The notes: generated from the letters alone by a model not told the origin. A DNA stretch of 64,000 nucleotides from Changpingibacter yushuensis (GCF_014041995.1 NZ_CP059492.1:2108001-2172000); one strand, 5' to 3'; positions 34,651 to 44,223 are shown, counted from the first letter of the stretch. Translations and numbers: made by a program.

Positions 34651-36625
34651 CAATGCTCAAGATGGTTTCTCCCCACGCGGCAAGCTTGGTAGACCCAATG
34701 CCCTTGATGCGGCCGAGCTGAGCCAGCTCGGCCGGCTTCGCTATGGCAATGGCACGTAGAGTCGTGTCATGTAACACGGTGTAAGCTGGCCGATCTAGTT
34801 CTGCGGCAACGCCAGTGCGCCACTCCATGAGTTGTTCGAGCAGATCCAGATCCTCTGGGTGCTGGGCCGCAAACTCTTCCACCTGAGCAGCCCTGCGCTG
34901 GCGGTATGAGGTAGTGCGGGAGACCGGCTTGGCAGGTTGTGGCCACACCGATTCAAGGAAACGCGACATCTTTCGGTTACCTCGCCCGGCGTTACCCTTG
35001 GCATAGGAGATCAGGAGGTGTTGCTTGGCACGAGTAATCCCCACATAGGCGAGGCGGCGCTCTTCTGCGACGCCAGCTTCACCTTTTGCCAAGGAGATCG
35101 GCATGAGCCCTTCGCTCATACCGGCGAGGAACACAGAGTCCCATTCGAGTCCTTTCGCAGCGTGGAGTGAGGAAAGGGTTACACCGTCCACTTCGGGGGC
35201 GTTTTGGAGTTGGGCGCGTTCCTCAAGCTCCTGAACAAACTCGAGCATGGATGCTCCCCGGGACTCCTCAAGTTCGAAGGCAAGGGTATTGAGTGCGTTG
35301 AGCGCCTCCCAACGGTCCCGTGCCGCTCCCGTTTGCTCTGGCGCCTCATCGCGCCACCCTGTCTGGCGCAAGACTGTGCGGACATTGGTAGAAAGCTTGC
35401 CTTCCACCCCGGAACGCGCAGCAGCTCGCATCGCTACCATGGCCTCGCGCACCTCACGCCGCGAAAAGAAGCGTTCCGAGCCACGAATCGAATAGCCAAT
35501 TCCAGCCTTAGAAAGCGCACTTTCAAACTCCGCAGACTGCGCATTGGTCCGGTACAGAATCGCAATCTCATGTAAGGGAACGCCGCGTTCACGCAGGTTA
35601 GCAATGTGGGATGCGATTCCTTCGGCTTCAGCGACGTCGTCGGCGTATTCATTCCACTGGACAGGAACCGAAGAAGGGAGCTGGGACACGAGGCGCACCG
35701 CACCCTCTGACGAATCCGGGGCGATGACTTGGTTCGCGGTAGTCACGATCTGTGGAGTGGAACGGTAGTCCCGCACCAGTTCCACTACCTTGGCCTGCGG
35801 ATACTCCTGTACGAAATGCGCCAAATAGTGCGAAGATGCGCCAGTAAATGAGTAGATAGTTTGCGAGACGTCACCCACCACACACAGCTCTTTACGATCT
35901 CCTAACCACAACTGGAGCAGGCGATGCTGGAGCGGCGAAACGTCCTGATACTCATCAACTACGAAGTGACGGTACTGATCGCGCACTGCACGCGTGATGT
36001 CTGGGCGATCCAACAGAATCCCCACCAAGATCAGCAAGACATCCTCAAAATCTATGACATTGCGATTGGTTTTGACATCCTCATAGGTGCGCAGGAGCTG
36101 AGATATCTCAGGTGCCGAATAGCCTGCCACAGCAGCGCGGCCCGATTGGGCAGCACGTTCCGCATAGTTTTCCGGGGTAACAAGGGAGACCTTGGACCAC
36201 TCGACCTCACTCGCGAGGTCCCTCACCGAGACCCTGTCAGTGCTCATGCCAAGCTGGCCTGCCGCTTGGGAAACCAATGACAACTTGTGCTCAGCAATCG
36301 GTGGAACGCGTCCGCCTACGGCCGTGGACCAGAAGTATGAGAGCTGGCGCAACGCAGCGGCATGGAAAGTCTGAGCGGAGACCCCCGAAACCCCGAGGTC
36401 ACGAAGGCGCGAACGCATCTCCCCTGCTGCTCGTGACGTAAAGGTGACAGCCAGAACGTGATTAGGTTGGAAAACTCCAGTGCGCACGCCATAGGCAATG
36501 CGATAGGTGATAGCACGGGTTTTACCGGTGCCCGCACCTGCCCGCACACACAGCGGTCCACGCAGAGTTGTGGCGACTTCGCGCTGCTCGGGGTCAAGAT
36601 GGCTGAGAAGCTCGTCGTTCTCCAT
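34625..36625 (-). CDS. uvrD2: ATP-dependent DNA helicase UvrD2 type (SF1, with HRDC domain)
   Basis: 666 aa. Superfamily 1 motifs in order: Q motif LDPEQREVATTL, Walker A AGAGTGKTRAI (motif I), the Ia segment AVTFTSRAAGEMRSRL, motif II VVDEYQDVSPLQ, motif III VGDVSQTIYSFTGA, motif IV VELVRDYRSTPQI, motif V VTLSSLHAAKGLEWDSVFLAG, motif VI RRLAYVGITRAKQHL. The C-terminus is an HRDC domain (LMEWRTGVAAELDRPAYTVLHDTTLRAIA ... GIGSTKLAAWGETIL), as in mycobacterial UvrD2. It unwinds DNA 3' to 5'. ATG 36625 chosen; GTG 36643 is possible. Its stop lies inside a 20-bp repeat array. Confidence 0.92.
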   Translation of the reverse strand: MENDELLSHLDPEQREVATTLRGPLCVRAGAGTGKTRAITYRIAYGVRTGVFQPNHVLAVTFTSRAAGEMRSRLRDLGVSGVSAQTFHAAALRQLSYFWSTAVGGRVPPIAEHKLSLVSQAAGQLGMSTDRVSVRDLASEVEWSKVSLVTPENYAERAAQSGRAAVAGYSAPEISQLLRTYEDVKTNRNVIDFEDVLLILVGILLDRPDITRAVRDQYRHFVVDEYQDVSPLQHRLLQLWLGDRKELCVVGDVSQTIYSFTGASSHYLAHFVQEYPQAKVVELVRDYRSTPQIVTTANQVIAPDSSEGAVRLVSQLPSSVPVQWNEYADDVAEAEGIASHIANLRERGVPLHEIAILYRTNAQSAEFESALSKAGIGYSIRGSERFFSRREVREAMVAMRAAARSGVEGKLSTNVRTVLRQTGWRDEAPEQTGAARDRWEALNALNTLAFELEESRGASMLEFVQELEERAQLQNAPEVDGVTLSSLHAAKGLEWDSVFLAGMSEGLMPISLAKGEAGVAEERRLAYVGITRAKQHLLISYAKGNAGRGNRKMSRFLESVWPQPAKPVSRTTSYRQRRAAQVEEFAAQHPEDLDLLEQLMEWRTGVAAELDRPAYTVLHDTTLRAIAIAKPAELAQLGRIKGIGSTKLAAWGETILSIVAASTSRR

Positions 36626-36729
36626 AACATCCAAGTGTGACACGGTCTAGGGACACTTCTCCTATGCAATCAACAGGGCGGGGTTCGCGATTAGCGTGGC
36701 ACAACGTTACCGGCCACGGGCGCACATCA

Positions 36730-37662
36730 CTAGCGTGCCATGACCTCAGCGAAGGTGGTACCCAACCAATCCTGCACGAGGCTTGCAGCCACTGAGGTGG
36801 GAGTTGGCATCGAAATGGTGCCCGCCCTTAGCTCCTCCGTGAACTCATCCCGGGAAAAGAAATGGGCGTGCGCCATCTCTTTACCGTCCACAGCCAAGTC
36901 TGACTCGCCCGCCTCTGTCCAACCGTTGAAAGCCAGCATAAGGGAGCGTGGGAATGGCCACGGCTGCGAGCCGAAGTATTCGACCCTTGCCACGGGAATC
37001 CGAGTCTCTTCAAAGACCTCGCGGCGCACTGCGCTCTCAAGCGTCTCACCCGCCTCCACGAATCCGGCAAGCACGGAATAACGCCCCGGGCCCCACGCAG
37101 CATTTCTGCCGAGCAACAGCCGATCATTCTGATCGTGAATTGCCATGATGACTGCCGGATCCATCCGTGGGTACAGAATGTGGTGATTTGCGCACTCCTC
37201 CTCCCACCCGGAAAAGCGCACTTCAACCGGTTCCCCGCATTGTGGGCAGAAGCGTGCATCGCGGCGCCACTGAAGCACAGCCACACCAGAGACCGCGAGC
37301 GCAGTATCCACATCGTTCCACTCGTGCGCCCAGAACCTCACGGGCCGCATGAGCGGCACGCGTGGTGGCTGCACGTCCCCTTCAGGGATCTGGCCCGTGA
37401 CATCGCAGGCAAAGTAACGCCATTGCGCATCCCGGCCCAGATAAGCCGACGACGACGTCCCCCACATGGCCGCATCATCTCGGCTGAGTTTGAGAAGACT
37501 TTGTGGATCTTGAGGATCCACCGCCACTTCTGAACCCGAAACCAAGATAAAACGCGCCTGACTCGACGCCCGCGCACTGGCAAGCGCACGCGAATCCATC
37601 CGCGTGAGCTCATCGCGGTCAATATAGCCTCGCGCTAAGCTCAGCTTCGCCACATCTCTCAT
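36730..37662 (-). CDS. nudC: NAD(+) diphosphatase (NADH pyrophosphatase), Nudix
   Basis: 310 aa. It cleaves NAD(H) to NMN(H) and AMP and removes NAD caps from RNA. The zinc ribbon is FCPQCGEPVEVRFSGWEEECANHH, the Nudix box GFVEAGETLESAVRREVFEETRI is complete, and the NudC marker SQPWPFPRSLMLAF follows it. The zinc ligands are three Cys and probably a His. ATG at 37662 has GGGGTAA just upstream. It lies 87 bp upstream of the uvrD2 gene's start region on the same strand; nudC-uvrD2 adjacency is typical of actinobacteria. Confidence 0.95.
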   Translation of the reverse strand: MRDVAKLSLARGYIDRDELTRMDSRALASARASSQARFILVSGSEVAVDPQDPQSLLKLSRDDAAMWGTSSSAYLGRDAQWRYFACDVTGQIPEGDVQPPRVPLMRPVRFWAHEWNDVDTALAVSGVAVLQWRRDARFCPQCGEPVEVRFSGWEEECANHHILYPRMDPAVIMAIHDQNDRLLLGRNAAWGPGRYSVLAGFVEAGETLESAVRREVFEETRIPVARVEYFGSQPWPFPRSLMLAFNGWTEAGESDLAVDGKEMAHAHFFSRDEFTEELRAGTISMPTPTSVAASLVQDWLGTTFAEVMAR

Positions 37663-37768
37663 TAGTTACCCCGCCTCCGGTCCAACTCTATGACACCAAA
37701 GTGTGAGATCAGTTCTACGAACGGTGGCGAAATGAACAGTTGCCGGGATTCTTTGGAATACTTACAGG

Positions 37769-40033
37769 GTGACTTATCCGGCAACCAAGATTATTGCGGG
37801 CTCTCAGTATCATTTCAGAGAGCCCGAACCGAGTACCCCCGCTGTGAACAGGCCGATCAGGCTGGGCGCGTATCTTGTGTCTGATGGTGCAGATTTCGCA
37901 GTGAGAGCGCCACAGGCTTCGGCAGTGGAGTTGTGCCTTATCGACGGCGATGCTGGGAATCTCACGGAACGACGTTACTCACTGCGCGGTGCTCTTGGCG
38001 TATGGTCCGGTCACGTTGCCGATGTTTGCGCCGGCCAAAGGTACGGTTTCAGAGTCCACGGGCGCTGGGAGCCAGAGATCGGACTTCGTCAAAATCCGGC
38101 CAAGCTGCTTCTGGATCCGTACGCAAAAGCAATAACTGGAACCCCTATACTTGACCCTTCGCTCTTCGGACATCGCGTTGACCTGCAACTCAGACCTGTT
38201 GGTTCCACGACCGTTCCAGATGATCGCGACTCAGCAGCCAGCATGGCTTACGGGGTCGTCGTCGAAGGAAATGGGCCCTTCATTTCAGAAGACTGTCTGA
38301 GCGGCACAGCAGATTTCCCTATTTCTCACCCCAGCACGGACTGGAACTCCACCATCATCTACGAGGCGCACGTCAAAGGTCTGACGATGCTTGACCCTTT
38401 GGTCCCCGAGGAACTCCGTGGAACCTATGCCGGTGCTGGCCACCCCGCCACAATCAAGCGGCTTCAGGAGTTGGGAATCACCGCACTCGAACTCCTTCCC
38501 ATCCATGCCAACATGGCCGAATCCTTCTTGACGCAGAAGGGACTCACGAACTACTGGGGATACAACACCCTGAATTTCTTCGCTCCCGAACCCTCCTACG
38601 CAACTCAAGCGGCTCGCGAGGCCGGGCCGGTCGCCGTCGTCGCCGAAGTGAAGAACATGGTTCGGTCCTTGCACGAAGCGGGAATCGAAGTCATTCTCGA
38701 CGTCGTCTACAACCACACGTGCGAAGCGGGGATTGATGGCCCCACTGTCTCGTGGCGGGGTTTGGACCAGACCTCCTACTACCTCCAAGAGCCTACTGAC
38801 CGGTCCCAGATCATGGACACCACGGGCTGCGGCAACTCACTCGATTTCCGCCGCCAGAAAGTTGTCAAGCTTGCTCTGGACTCAATGAGGTACTGGGTCA
38901 CCAACATTGGCGTGGACGGATTCCGCTTCGATTTGGCCGTAACGCTTGGGCGCAATGGTGAGCAGTTCGATAACCACCATCCATTTCACATGGGGCTGAC
39001 TACCGACCCCGTTCTCTCGGCCGTAAAGATCATCAACGAACCGTGGGATTTGGGGCCAAATGGTTGGCAAACCGGCCGTTTCATTACTCCCACCGCCGAT
39101 TGGAACGATCATTTCCGCGATACTGTTCGCAGCTTCTGGGTGGCCGAACCTCGATCTATGGCCACGGGTGGGACAGGCGAGGACTTGCGAGACTTAGCCA
39201 CTCGCCTCTCCGGTTCGGCTGATCTCTTTGGGCACGGCCGGATTCCGGGCGGACGGGGCACATTTGCCTCCATCAACTTCGTTACCGCTCACGATGGGTT
39301 CACACTGCGTGATCTGGTCTCCTACGACCACAAGCACAATGAAGCGAACCTCGAGAACAATCGCGATGGCTCAAATGACAACAAGTCGTGGAATCACGGC
39401 TGGGAGGGAAGCGAACCTGATCAGGACGGGCGGGAATTACCTGAAACGGTAATGAATGCTCGCCGGCGCAGCATGCGTAACCTCTTAGGAACTCTCATCC
39501 TCTCCAGCGGAACCCCCATGCTCACTGCAGGCGATGAGCACGCCCGTACTCAAGGCGGAAACAATAACTCCTACTGTCAAGACAATGAAATCTCCTGGAT
39601 TGATTGGCACCTCGAGCCGTGGCAAGAAGACCTGCGCGCCACGGTGGCCTATCTCATTGCTCTGCGTCAAGGTAACAAAGTGCTGCGGCCAGAAACCTTC
39701 TACTCTGAAGGCGCAGTGGATCAGGACTTCATCCACGACCTCCAGTGGCTCGACGCCTCGGGAAATCCCATGCCGGAACACAAGTGGTTCGACATTCACA
39801 ACCGAACTTTGCAGATGTTCCGTTCAGGCAGGAAAACCAGTCCGGACGCACTCATGGTTCTCAATGGTGCAGCCAACCGCGTACCGGTGGTGCTGCCTCG
39901 TGGACGCGATCTCCCGTTCACTCTGGTATGGGAGTCCACATGGGAACGCCCGCACAGCCACCTCGACGTGTTCATCCCTCACGCTGTGACGGCAATTGCG
40001 CCGTTCTCCATGCAGCTGTACCTGACAAAGTGA
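37769..40033 (+). CDS. glgX: glycogen debranching enzyme GlgX
   Basis: 754 aa. Hydrolyses alpha-1,6 branches in limit dextrin. An N-terminal CBM48 domain (GAYLVSDGADFAVRAPQASAVELCLID) is followed by a GH13 barrel: DVVYNHTCEAG (region I), GVDGFRFDLAVTLG with the nucleophile Asp, IINEPWDLGPNGWQ with the acid/base Glu, and FVTAHDGFTLRDLVSY with the stabilising Asp. The C-terminus is a beta domain. The start at GTG 37769 is uncertain; GTG 37844 (MNRPIRLG) would give a more typical N-terminus. Divergent from nudC, followed by trpS after 71 bp. Confidence 0.94.
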   Translation: MTYPATKIIAGSQYHFREPEPSTPAVNRPIRLGAYLVSDGADFAVRAPQASAVELCLIDGDAGNLTERRYSLRGALGVWSGHVADVCAGQRYGFRVHGRWEPEIGLRQNPAKLLLDPYAKAITGTPILDPSLFGHRVDLQLRPVGSTTVPDDRDSAASMAYGVVVEGNGPFISEDCLSGTADFPISHPSTDWNSTIIYEAHVKGLTMLDPLVPEELRGTYAGAGHPATIKRLQELGITALELLPIHANMAESFLTQKGLTNYWGYNTLNFFAPEPSYATQAAREAGPVAVVAEVKNMVRSLHEAGIEVILDVVYNHTCEAGIDGPTVSWRGLDQTSYYLQEPTDRSQIMDTTGCGNSLDFRRQKVVKLALDSMRYWVTNIGVDGFRFDLAVTLGRNGEQFDNHHPFHMGLTTDPVLSAVKIINEPWDLGPNGWQTGRFITPTADWNDHFRDTVRSFWVAEPRSMATGGTGEDLRDLATRLSGSADLFGHGRIPGGRGTFASINFVTAHDGFTLRDLVSYDHKHNEANLENNRDGSNDNKSWNHGWEGSEPDQDGRELPETVMNARRRSMRNLLGTLILSSGTPMLTAGDEHARTQGGNNNSYCQDNEISWIDWHLEPWQEDLRATVAYLIALRQGNKVLRPETFYSEGAVDQDFIHDLQWLDASGNPMPEHKWFDIHNRTLQMFRSGRKTSPDALMVLNGAANRVPVVLPRGRDLPFTLVWESTWERPHSHLDVFIPHAVTAIAPFSMQLYLTK

Positions 40034-40104
40034 ACCGGGGCCGACCGAGTCCTGTGGCACTCTGAGATACGATCTACCAGTACGCGCAAGCAGAAAAGGA
40101 CATC

Positions 40105-41211
40105 ATGACCAACAGCTTCGAATCAGATCTCGAAAACTCCACGAGTGATGCCTCGCTCTCACACAGCCGGGCATTGAGCGAGAAGATCGAGGCAGGTATC
40201 GCCAAGGACCCAAGCGAGTTCCGCGTTCTGACGGGCGATCGCCCCACTGGCAACCTTCACATTGGTCACTACTTCGGTTCACTGCGGAATCGCGTGCGTC
40301 TCCAACGTGCCGGTGTAGAGACGTGGCTGGTCATTGCCGACTTCCAAGTGATCACGGATCGCGACGGCGTCGGCCCAATCCGCGAGCGTGTCTACTCACT
40401 TCTGGCCGACTACTTGGCTGTGGGCATCGACCCTGAGAAAGCAGTTATCTTTCCGCACTCGCAGGTCGAGGGCCTCAATCAACTTCTGCTTCCATTCCTT
40501 TCCTTGGTCACAGACGCCGAACTACGCCGCAACCCCACCGTCAAGGCTGAACTTGATGCCACCGGAAACCGTCCGATGTCCGGACTCCTGCTCACCTATC
40601 CTGTTCATCAGGCAGCAGACATCCTCTTCTGCAAGGCGAATCTAGTACCCGTGGGCAAGGATCAGCTTCCTCACCTCGAACAAGCACGTGTGATTGCTGA
40701 CCGCTTCGACTCACGCTACGGGCGCCCAGCAGGCGCCGAGAAGCCAATTTTCCCCCGCCCGCAGGCTCTCCTCTCCGAAGCGGAAACCGTGCTCGGATTG
40801 GATGGCACCAAGATGAGCAAGTCCAAGGGCAACACCATCGAGTTGGGCATGACTGCAGATCAAACAGCCAAGCTTGTCAAGAAAGCTGTGACCGATTCGG
40901 AACGCACGATAACGTACGATCCTGCCGGGCGCCCTGAAGTGGCAAACCTCCTGCTTCTGGCAGCACTATGCCAAGATCGCGATCCCAGCACTATTGCCGA
41001 CGAAATCGGAAATGGTGGCGCCGGAACCCTCAAGAAGGTCGTCACTGAGTCACTCAATGAACTTCTGGCACCCATTCGCGAGCGCCGGGCCGAACTGGCT
41101 GCGAACGAGGATTATCTCCGCGAGGTTCTTCAACGCGGAATCGAACGCGCAAACGAACAAGCGGAGGCCACCCAGGCCGAAGTGCGTGAAGCCATGAACA
41201 TGGTGTACTGA
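40105..41211 (+). CDS. trpS: tryptophanyl-tRNA synthetase
   Basis: 368 aa, class I synthetase that attaches Trp to its tRNA. The HIGH motif is TGNLHIGHY, the KMSKS motif is KMSKSKGN, and GKDQLPHLEQAR is the conserved Trp/AMP-binding stretch. The 40-residue Ser-rich N-terminal extension is longer than usual. AAAAGGA precedes the ATG. No tryptophan T-box is seen in the 71 bp upstream. An IclR-type gene follows 20 bp later on the same strand. Confidence 0.97.
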   Translation: MTNSFESDLENSTSDASLSHSRALSEKIEAGIAKDPSEFRVLTGDRPTGNLHIGHYFGSLRNRVRLQRAGVETWLVIADFQVITDRDGVGPIRERVYSLLADYLAVGIDPEKAVIFPHSQVEGLNQLLLPFLSLVTDAELRRNPTVKAELDATGNRPMSGLLLTYPVHQAADILFCKANLVPVGKDQLPHLEQARVIADRFDSRYGRPAGAEKPIFPRPQALLSEAETVLGLDGTKMSKSKGNTIELGMTADQTAKLVKKAVTDSERTITYDPAGRPEVANLLLLAALCQDRDPSTIADEIGNGGAGTLKKVVTESLNELLAPIRERRAELAANEDYLREVLQRGIERANEQAEATQAEVREAMNMVY

Positions 41212-41231
41212 CGCACGTGCGGGAGGAATCT

Positions 41232-42083
41232 GTGTTGCACGATAAGGGCGGTGAAGCAGCGCCCTTCGAGGAATATGAGAACTCTGCACTGCTGCGTTTT
41301 GGCTCGCAAGATGTGCCCGCCTCGTCCATGGTTAATGGGTTCCGAGTTCTCGAGAGCTTTGCGGGTGGTGAACCCTTGCTCGGTGTCAGTGAAGTCGCCC
41401 GCAGGGTGAACCTCAGCAAGAGCACAGTTTCTCGCATCATGGCGACCCTAGCCCGCATGGGTTACCTCGCCAAGGACTCCAATGCGGACAAGTACCGCCT
41501 TGGCGTTTCGCTCCTCATGCTCGCCGCTCCCCTGCTGGATTCTCTCGACATCCGGGTTGCCGCCCACCCTCATTTGCTCAAAGCGACAGAGGCGACTGGC
41601 GAGACAAGTGCTCTGGCCGTAGTGGAGCACGAAACACTCGTCGTCGTCGATCAAGTGCCGAGCCCAAAGCTCATTCGTCATACCCAAAGCTTGGGAACGC
41701 AATACCACGACTGGGGATCGGCCTCGGTGCGCGTAGCCCTCGCATACATGGAGAGCGATCAGGCACAGGCATTGCTATCGTCTGGCGCTGTGGATGGAGT
41801 CCCCCACCGCATCTCCAAGACCGGTGTGAAGAGGCTCCTCCAGGAGCTCAGCGACGTCAAGGCAACGGGTTACGCGATTAACGACGGCGACTCCGACCCC
41901 CTCGAGTTCGCAGTTTCTGCGCCGGTGTTTGATCTTGAGGCCAATTTGGCCGGGACTGTCGTGGTATCTGCGCCGCGTGTTCGAGTCACTGAGGAGCTCC
42001 GCACACAGATTATCGAGACCACGGTATCGAGTGCTCAGGGGATTTCGCGCCGTCTGAGCGGGCGGCCATCTCCCAATGCTTGA
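41232..42083 (+). CDS. IclR family regulator, likely for the creatinine cluster
   Basis: 283 aa. Winged helix-turn-helix: MVNGFRVLESFAGGEPLLGVSEVARRVNLSKSTVSRIMATLARMGYL; effector domain follows (VAAHPHLLKATEATGETSALAVVEHETLVVVDQV ... GTQYHDWGSASVRVALAY). GTG 41232 is the start because GGGAGG lies 5 nt upstream; GTG 41217 has none. A strong terminator follows, then convergently the deaminase, creatininase and transporter genes, which an IclR regulator would suit. An inverted repeat upstream of the transporter gene (45634) is a candidate site. It may instead be cotranscribed with trpS by chance. Confidence 0.85.
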   Translation: MLHDKGGEAAPFEEYENSALLRFGSQDVPASSMVNGFRVLESFAGGEPLLGVSEVARRVNLSKSTVSRIMATLARMGYLAKDSNADKYRLGVSLLMLAAPLLDSLDIRVAAHPHLLKATEATGETSALAVVEHETLVVVDQVPSPKLIRHTQSLGTQYHDWGSASVRVALAYMESDQAQALLSSGAVDGVPHRISKTGVKRLLQELSDVKATGYAINDGDSDPLEFAVSAPVFDLEANLAGTVVVSAPRVRVTEELRTQIIETTVSSAQGISRRLSGRPSPNA

Positions 42084-42092
42084 CTAGCGCGG

Positions 42093-42129
42093 GGTTGGGG
42101 GTGGCGATCACCGGTCGCCACCCCCAACC
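42093..42129. terminator. bidirectional terminator between iclR and deaminase
   Basis: A perfect 15-bp GC-rich stem (42093-42107 with 42115-42129) and 7-nt loop lies between two convergent genes. Confidence 0.88.
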
Positions 42130-42172
42130 AACGTTTGCCCCACAAAGTACCCTCACTACTCGTGACCGGCGA

Positions 42173-43447
42173 TTACCATGCACCGCCAGCCATTAGGCTG
42201 AAATCGGATGTTATCCGCGCTGGCTCCCGCGAGAACAACGTGCGGCCATGGCGCACCGAACGAATGACGTCACTTCGACGCCGCAAGGCGTCGAAGGCTG
42301 AGGGAGCATCCAGCACCACGAAGTTGGCAGGCTTGCCCCTCCCGATTCCGTATTCCTCTAGCCCCAGCGTGATGGCTCCATTAGTCGTGATGAGGTCAAA
42401 TGCCGTGTCCAATGCGTCAAGTGACATGAGCTGGCTGACATGCACGGCAAAGTCCAAAACATTGAGCATGCTTCCGTCACCCAGTGGATACCACGGGTCG
42501 CAGATGGAGTCTTGACCGAGAGAGACGTTTACTCCCTCATCGAGCAGTTCCTTAACTCGGGTAACCCCGCGCCGCTTCGGATATGTATCTTGGCGTCCCT
42601 GAAGGTAGAGATTTTCGGCAGGGGCCACCGCAAAGTTGATCTGAGACATCTTGAGGAGCCGGAGCAACTTGAAGAAGTAGGCGTTGTCCGCGCTACCCAA
42701 CGAACAGGTGTGGCTCGCCGTCGTCCTGGTGCCCATGTCCTCAGCATGGACCAGAGCAGCCAACGTCTGAAGGTGGCGCGACATCGGATCGTCGGTCTCA
42801 TCACAGTGCACATCAATGCGCTTCCCATAGCGGACAGCGAGATCCACGATGTGGCGCAAAGACTGGGCACCATCAGCATCGGTCAGCTCGTAGTGCGGGA
42901 TCGCCCCCACCGCATCGGCGCCCATCTTGAGAGCTTCTTCAACCAGTTCCGCACCGCGAGGGAATCCCAGCAGCCCCTCCTGAGGGAAGGCTACGATCTG
43001 GATATCCACCAGATCGCGCATCTCCTCGCGCAGCTCAAGCATTGCGCTGAGCGCTGTCAGGCTTGGATCTGTGACGTCAACATGCGAACGAATATGTTGG
43101 GTTCCTCCAAGTACCTCTTCGCGAATAGCACGCGAGGCGCGTTCCTTGACTGATTCGACTGTGGCTGTCTGCTTCACATCGTGCCACCGGCTTATTCCTT
43201 CAAAGAGCGTGCCTGTGGAGTTCTCAGCGGCCTCGAAGTGTGAGGTGTACACGTAGTCAAGGTGTAAGTGGGTGTCGCAGAAGGGCGAACTGACCAACCT
43301 TCCCTCGAGATCGATACTGTTGGAACCCGGTGCGATTACTGCATTGGCATCAGCGGACCGGATTTGACCAAATCGACCATCTTCAACGTCAAAGTCAAAG
43401 AGACCTTGTTTTCCAATCAGTTGTGCATTGCGATAGCAAATGGCCAT
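42173..43447 (-). CDS. CodA-family amidohydrolase (cytosine or creatinine deaminase)
   Basis: 424 aa, aligned along its length with E. coli cytosine deaminase CodA. Metal and catalytic residues are kept: THLHL (His60, His62), Gln156 (AFPQEG), His214 and Glu217 (DVHCDE), His246 (TASHT), and Asp313. The next residue is Ser314 (GQDSICDPW) where CodA has Asp314, a position known to control which pyrimidine is accepted. The next gene upstream in the operon is a clear creatininase, so creatinine deamination to N-methylhydantoin is a good alternative to cytosine to uracil. ATG 43447, with AAGGAG 11 nt upstream, overlaps the creatininase end by 31 bp. Confidence 0.88.
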   Translation of the reverse strand: MAICYRNAQLIGKQGLFDFDVEDGRFGQIRSADANAVIAPGSNSIDLEGRLVSSPFCDTHLHLDYVYTSHFEAAENSTGTLFEGISRWHDVKQTATVESVKERASRAIREEVLGGTQHIRSHVDVTDPSLTALSAMLELREEMRDLVDIQIVAFPQEGLLGFPRGAELVEEALKMGADAVGAIPHYELTDADGAQSLRHIVDLAVRYGKRIDVHCDETDDPMSRHLQTLAALVHAEDMGTRTTASHTCSLGSADNAYFFKLLRLLKMSQINFAVAPAENLYLQGRQDTYPKRRGVTRVKELLDEGVNVSLGQDSICDPWYPLGDGSMLNVLDFAVHVSQLMSLDALDTAFDLITTNGAITLGLEEYGIGRGKPANFVVLDAPSAFDALRRRSDVIRSVRHGRTLFSREPARITSDFSLMAGGAW

Positions 43448-44223
43448 GCTGCGTCAAACTCCTTTTCGCACGCTCTGTAAATACTCTCCACAGCATCCTT
43501 GAGGATGAGTTCTCCCTTTTCTGCCGTTGAACCAACTGCAGGGGAGAGATTGCCTTCGATGGGAACATCACCCTTCTTGAGAGGGAACCTCAGGTAGGCG
43601 GGCGGCACAAACTCGAGACCACTAGAAGGGATTCGTTCTGTCCGCACAAGTTCAGGGGCCAGAGCCAACATGAGGGAGGTCTCTGTGACTCCGCCATGCT
43701 CAAGGGCCCATCCGGGAAAGTCGCTGGCATCGAAGCAAGCGTTGATGGTTTCGGGCGTCAGCCCATCCCACCAGTTGGTTTGGATACACTGCACGTTCGC
43801 GCCCGAACCGGCCGCTTCCATTGCCAAACACATACCTTCGGTGATGAATGGATCGTTCTCGAAATGTGCGTTGACTATGAGGATGTTCCTCCTTCCATCG
43901 GCGATGAGTTCGAGCAAGACATCGCGCACAAGTGCAATGACGGTGCTGCCGGAGAGGTCAATAGTTCCTGGGAAGAGCGCACCTCCTCCAGACTTCGGGT
44001 TCGAACGGTAACCGTACTGAATGGTTGGGTACACAACGGCGGGCAGTACCGCGGCCAATCGCAGTGCGAGCCCCTCGGCAATCGTTGCATCCGTGCAGTA
44101 AGGGAGGCACGGCCCGTGCTGTTCGGTGGATCCTATGGGCAGGATCGCTGGCATCCCCTCAGTCTGAGAGAGGTCCTCTAGAGTAAGAGAGGATAAACGA
44201 GTCGGGATCGGGTTCACAGTCAT
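43417..44223 (-). CDS. creatininase (creatinine amidohydrolase)
   Basis: 268 aa. It opens creatinine to creatine reversibly. All five metal ligands of Pseudomonas creatininase lie at the same positions here: Glu34, His36, Asp45, His120, Glu122. The substrate loop Trp pair corresponds to Trp152 and Trp172, and the catalytic His to His176 (GWALEHGGVTETSLMLAL). The YGYRSNPKSGGGALFPGT stretch is nearly identical to the Pseudomonas enzyme. ATG 44223 chosen over TTG 44226. It lies between the MHS transporter (64 bp upstream) and the deaminase (overlap). No creatinase or sarcosine oxidase is in the window. Other superfamily roles (formamide hydrolase, MftE) fit less well. Confidence 0.9.
   Translation of the reverse strand: MTVNPIPTRLSSLTLEDLSQTEGMPAILPIGSTEQHGPCLPYCTDATIAEGLALRLAAVLPAVVYPTIQYGYRSNPKSGGGALFPGTIDLSGSTVIALVRDVLLELIADGRRNILIVNAHFENDPFITEGMCLAMEAAGSGANVQCIQTNWWDGLTPETINACFDASDFPGWALEHGGVTETSLMLALAPELVRTERIPSSGLEFVPPAYLRFPLKKGDVPIEGNLSPAVGSTAEKGELILKDAVESIYRACEKEFDAAWPFAIAMHN

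Noticed and set aside
42440-43153. 237-codon open frame on the plus strand
   Set aside because: Antisense shadow of the deaminase gene, which has clear catalytic motifs.
43417-44223. Creatininase-family protein as MftE-like or formamide hydrolase
   Set aside because: No mycofactocin or flavin pathway genes are near, and the creatininase-specific loop and ligands are conserved.
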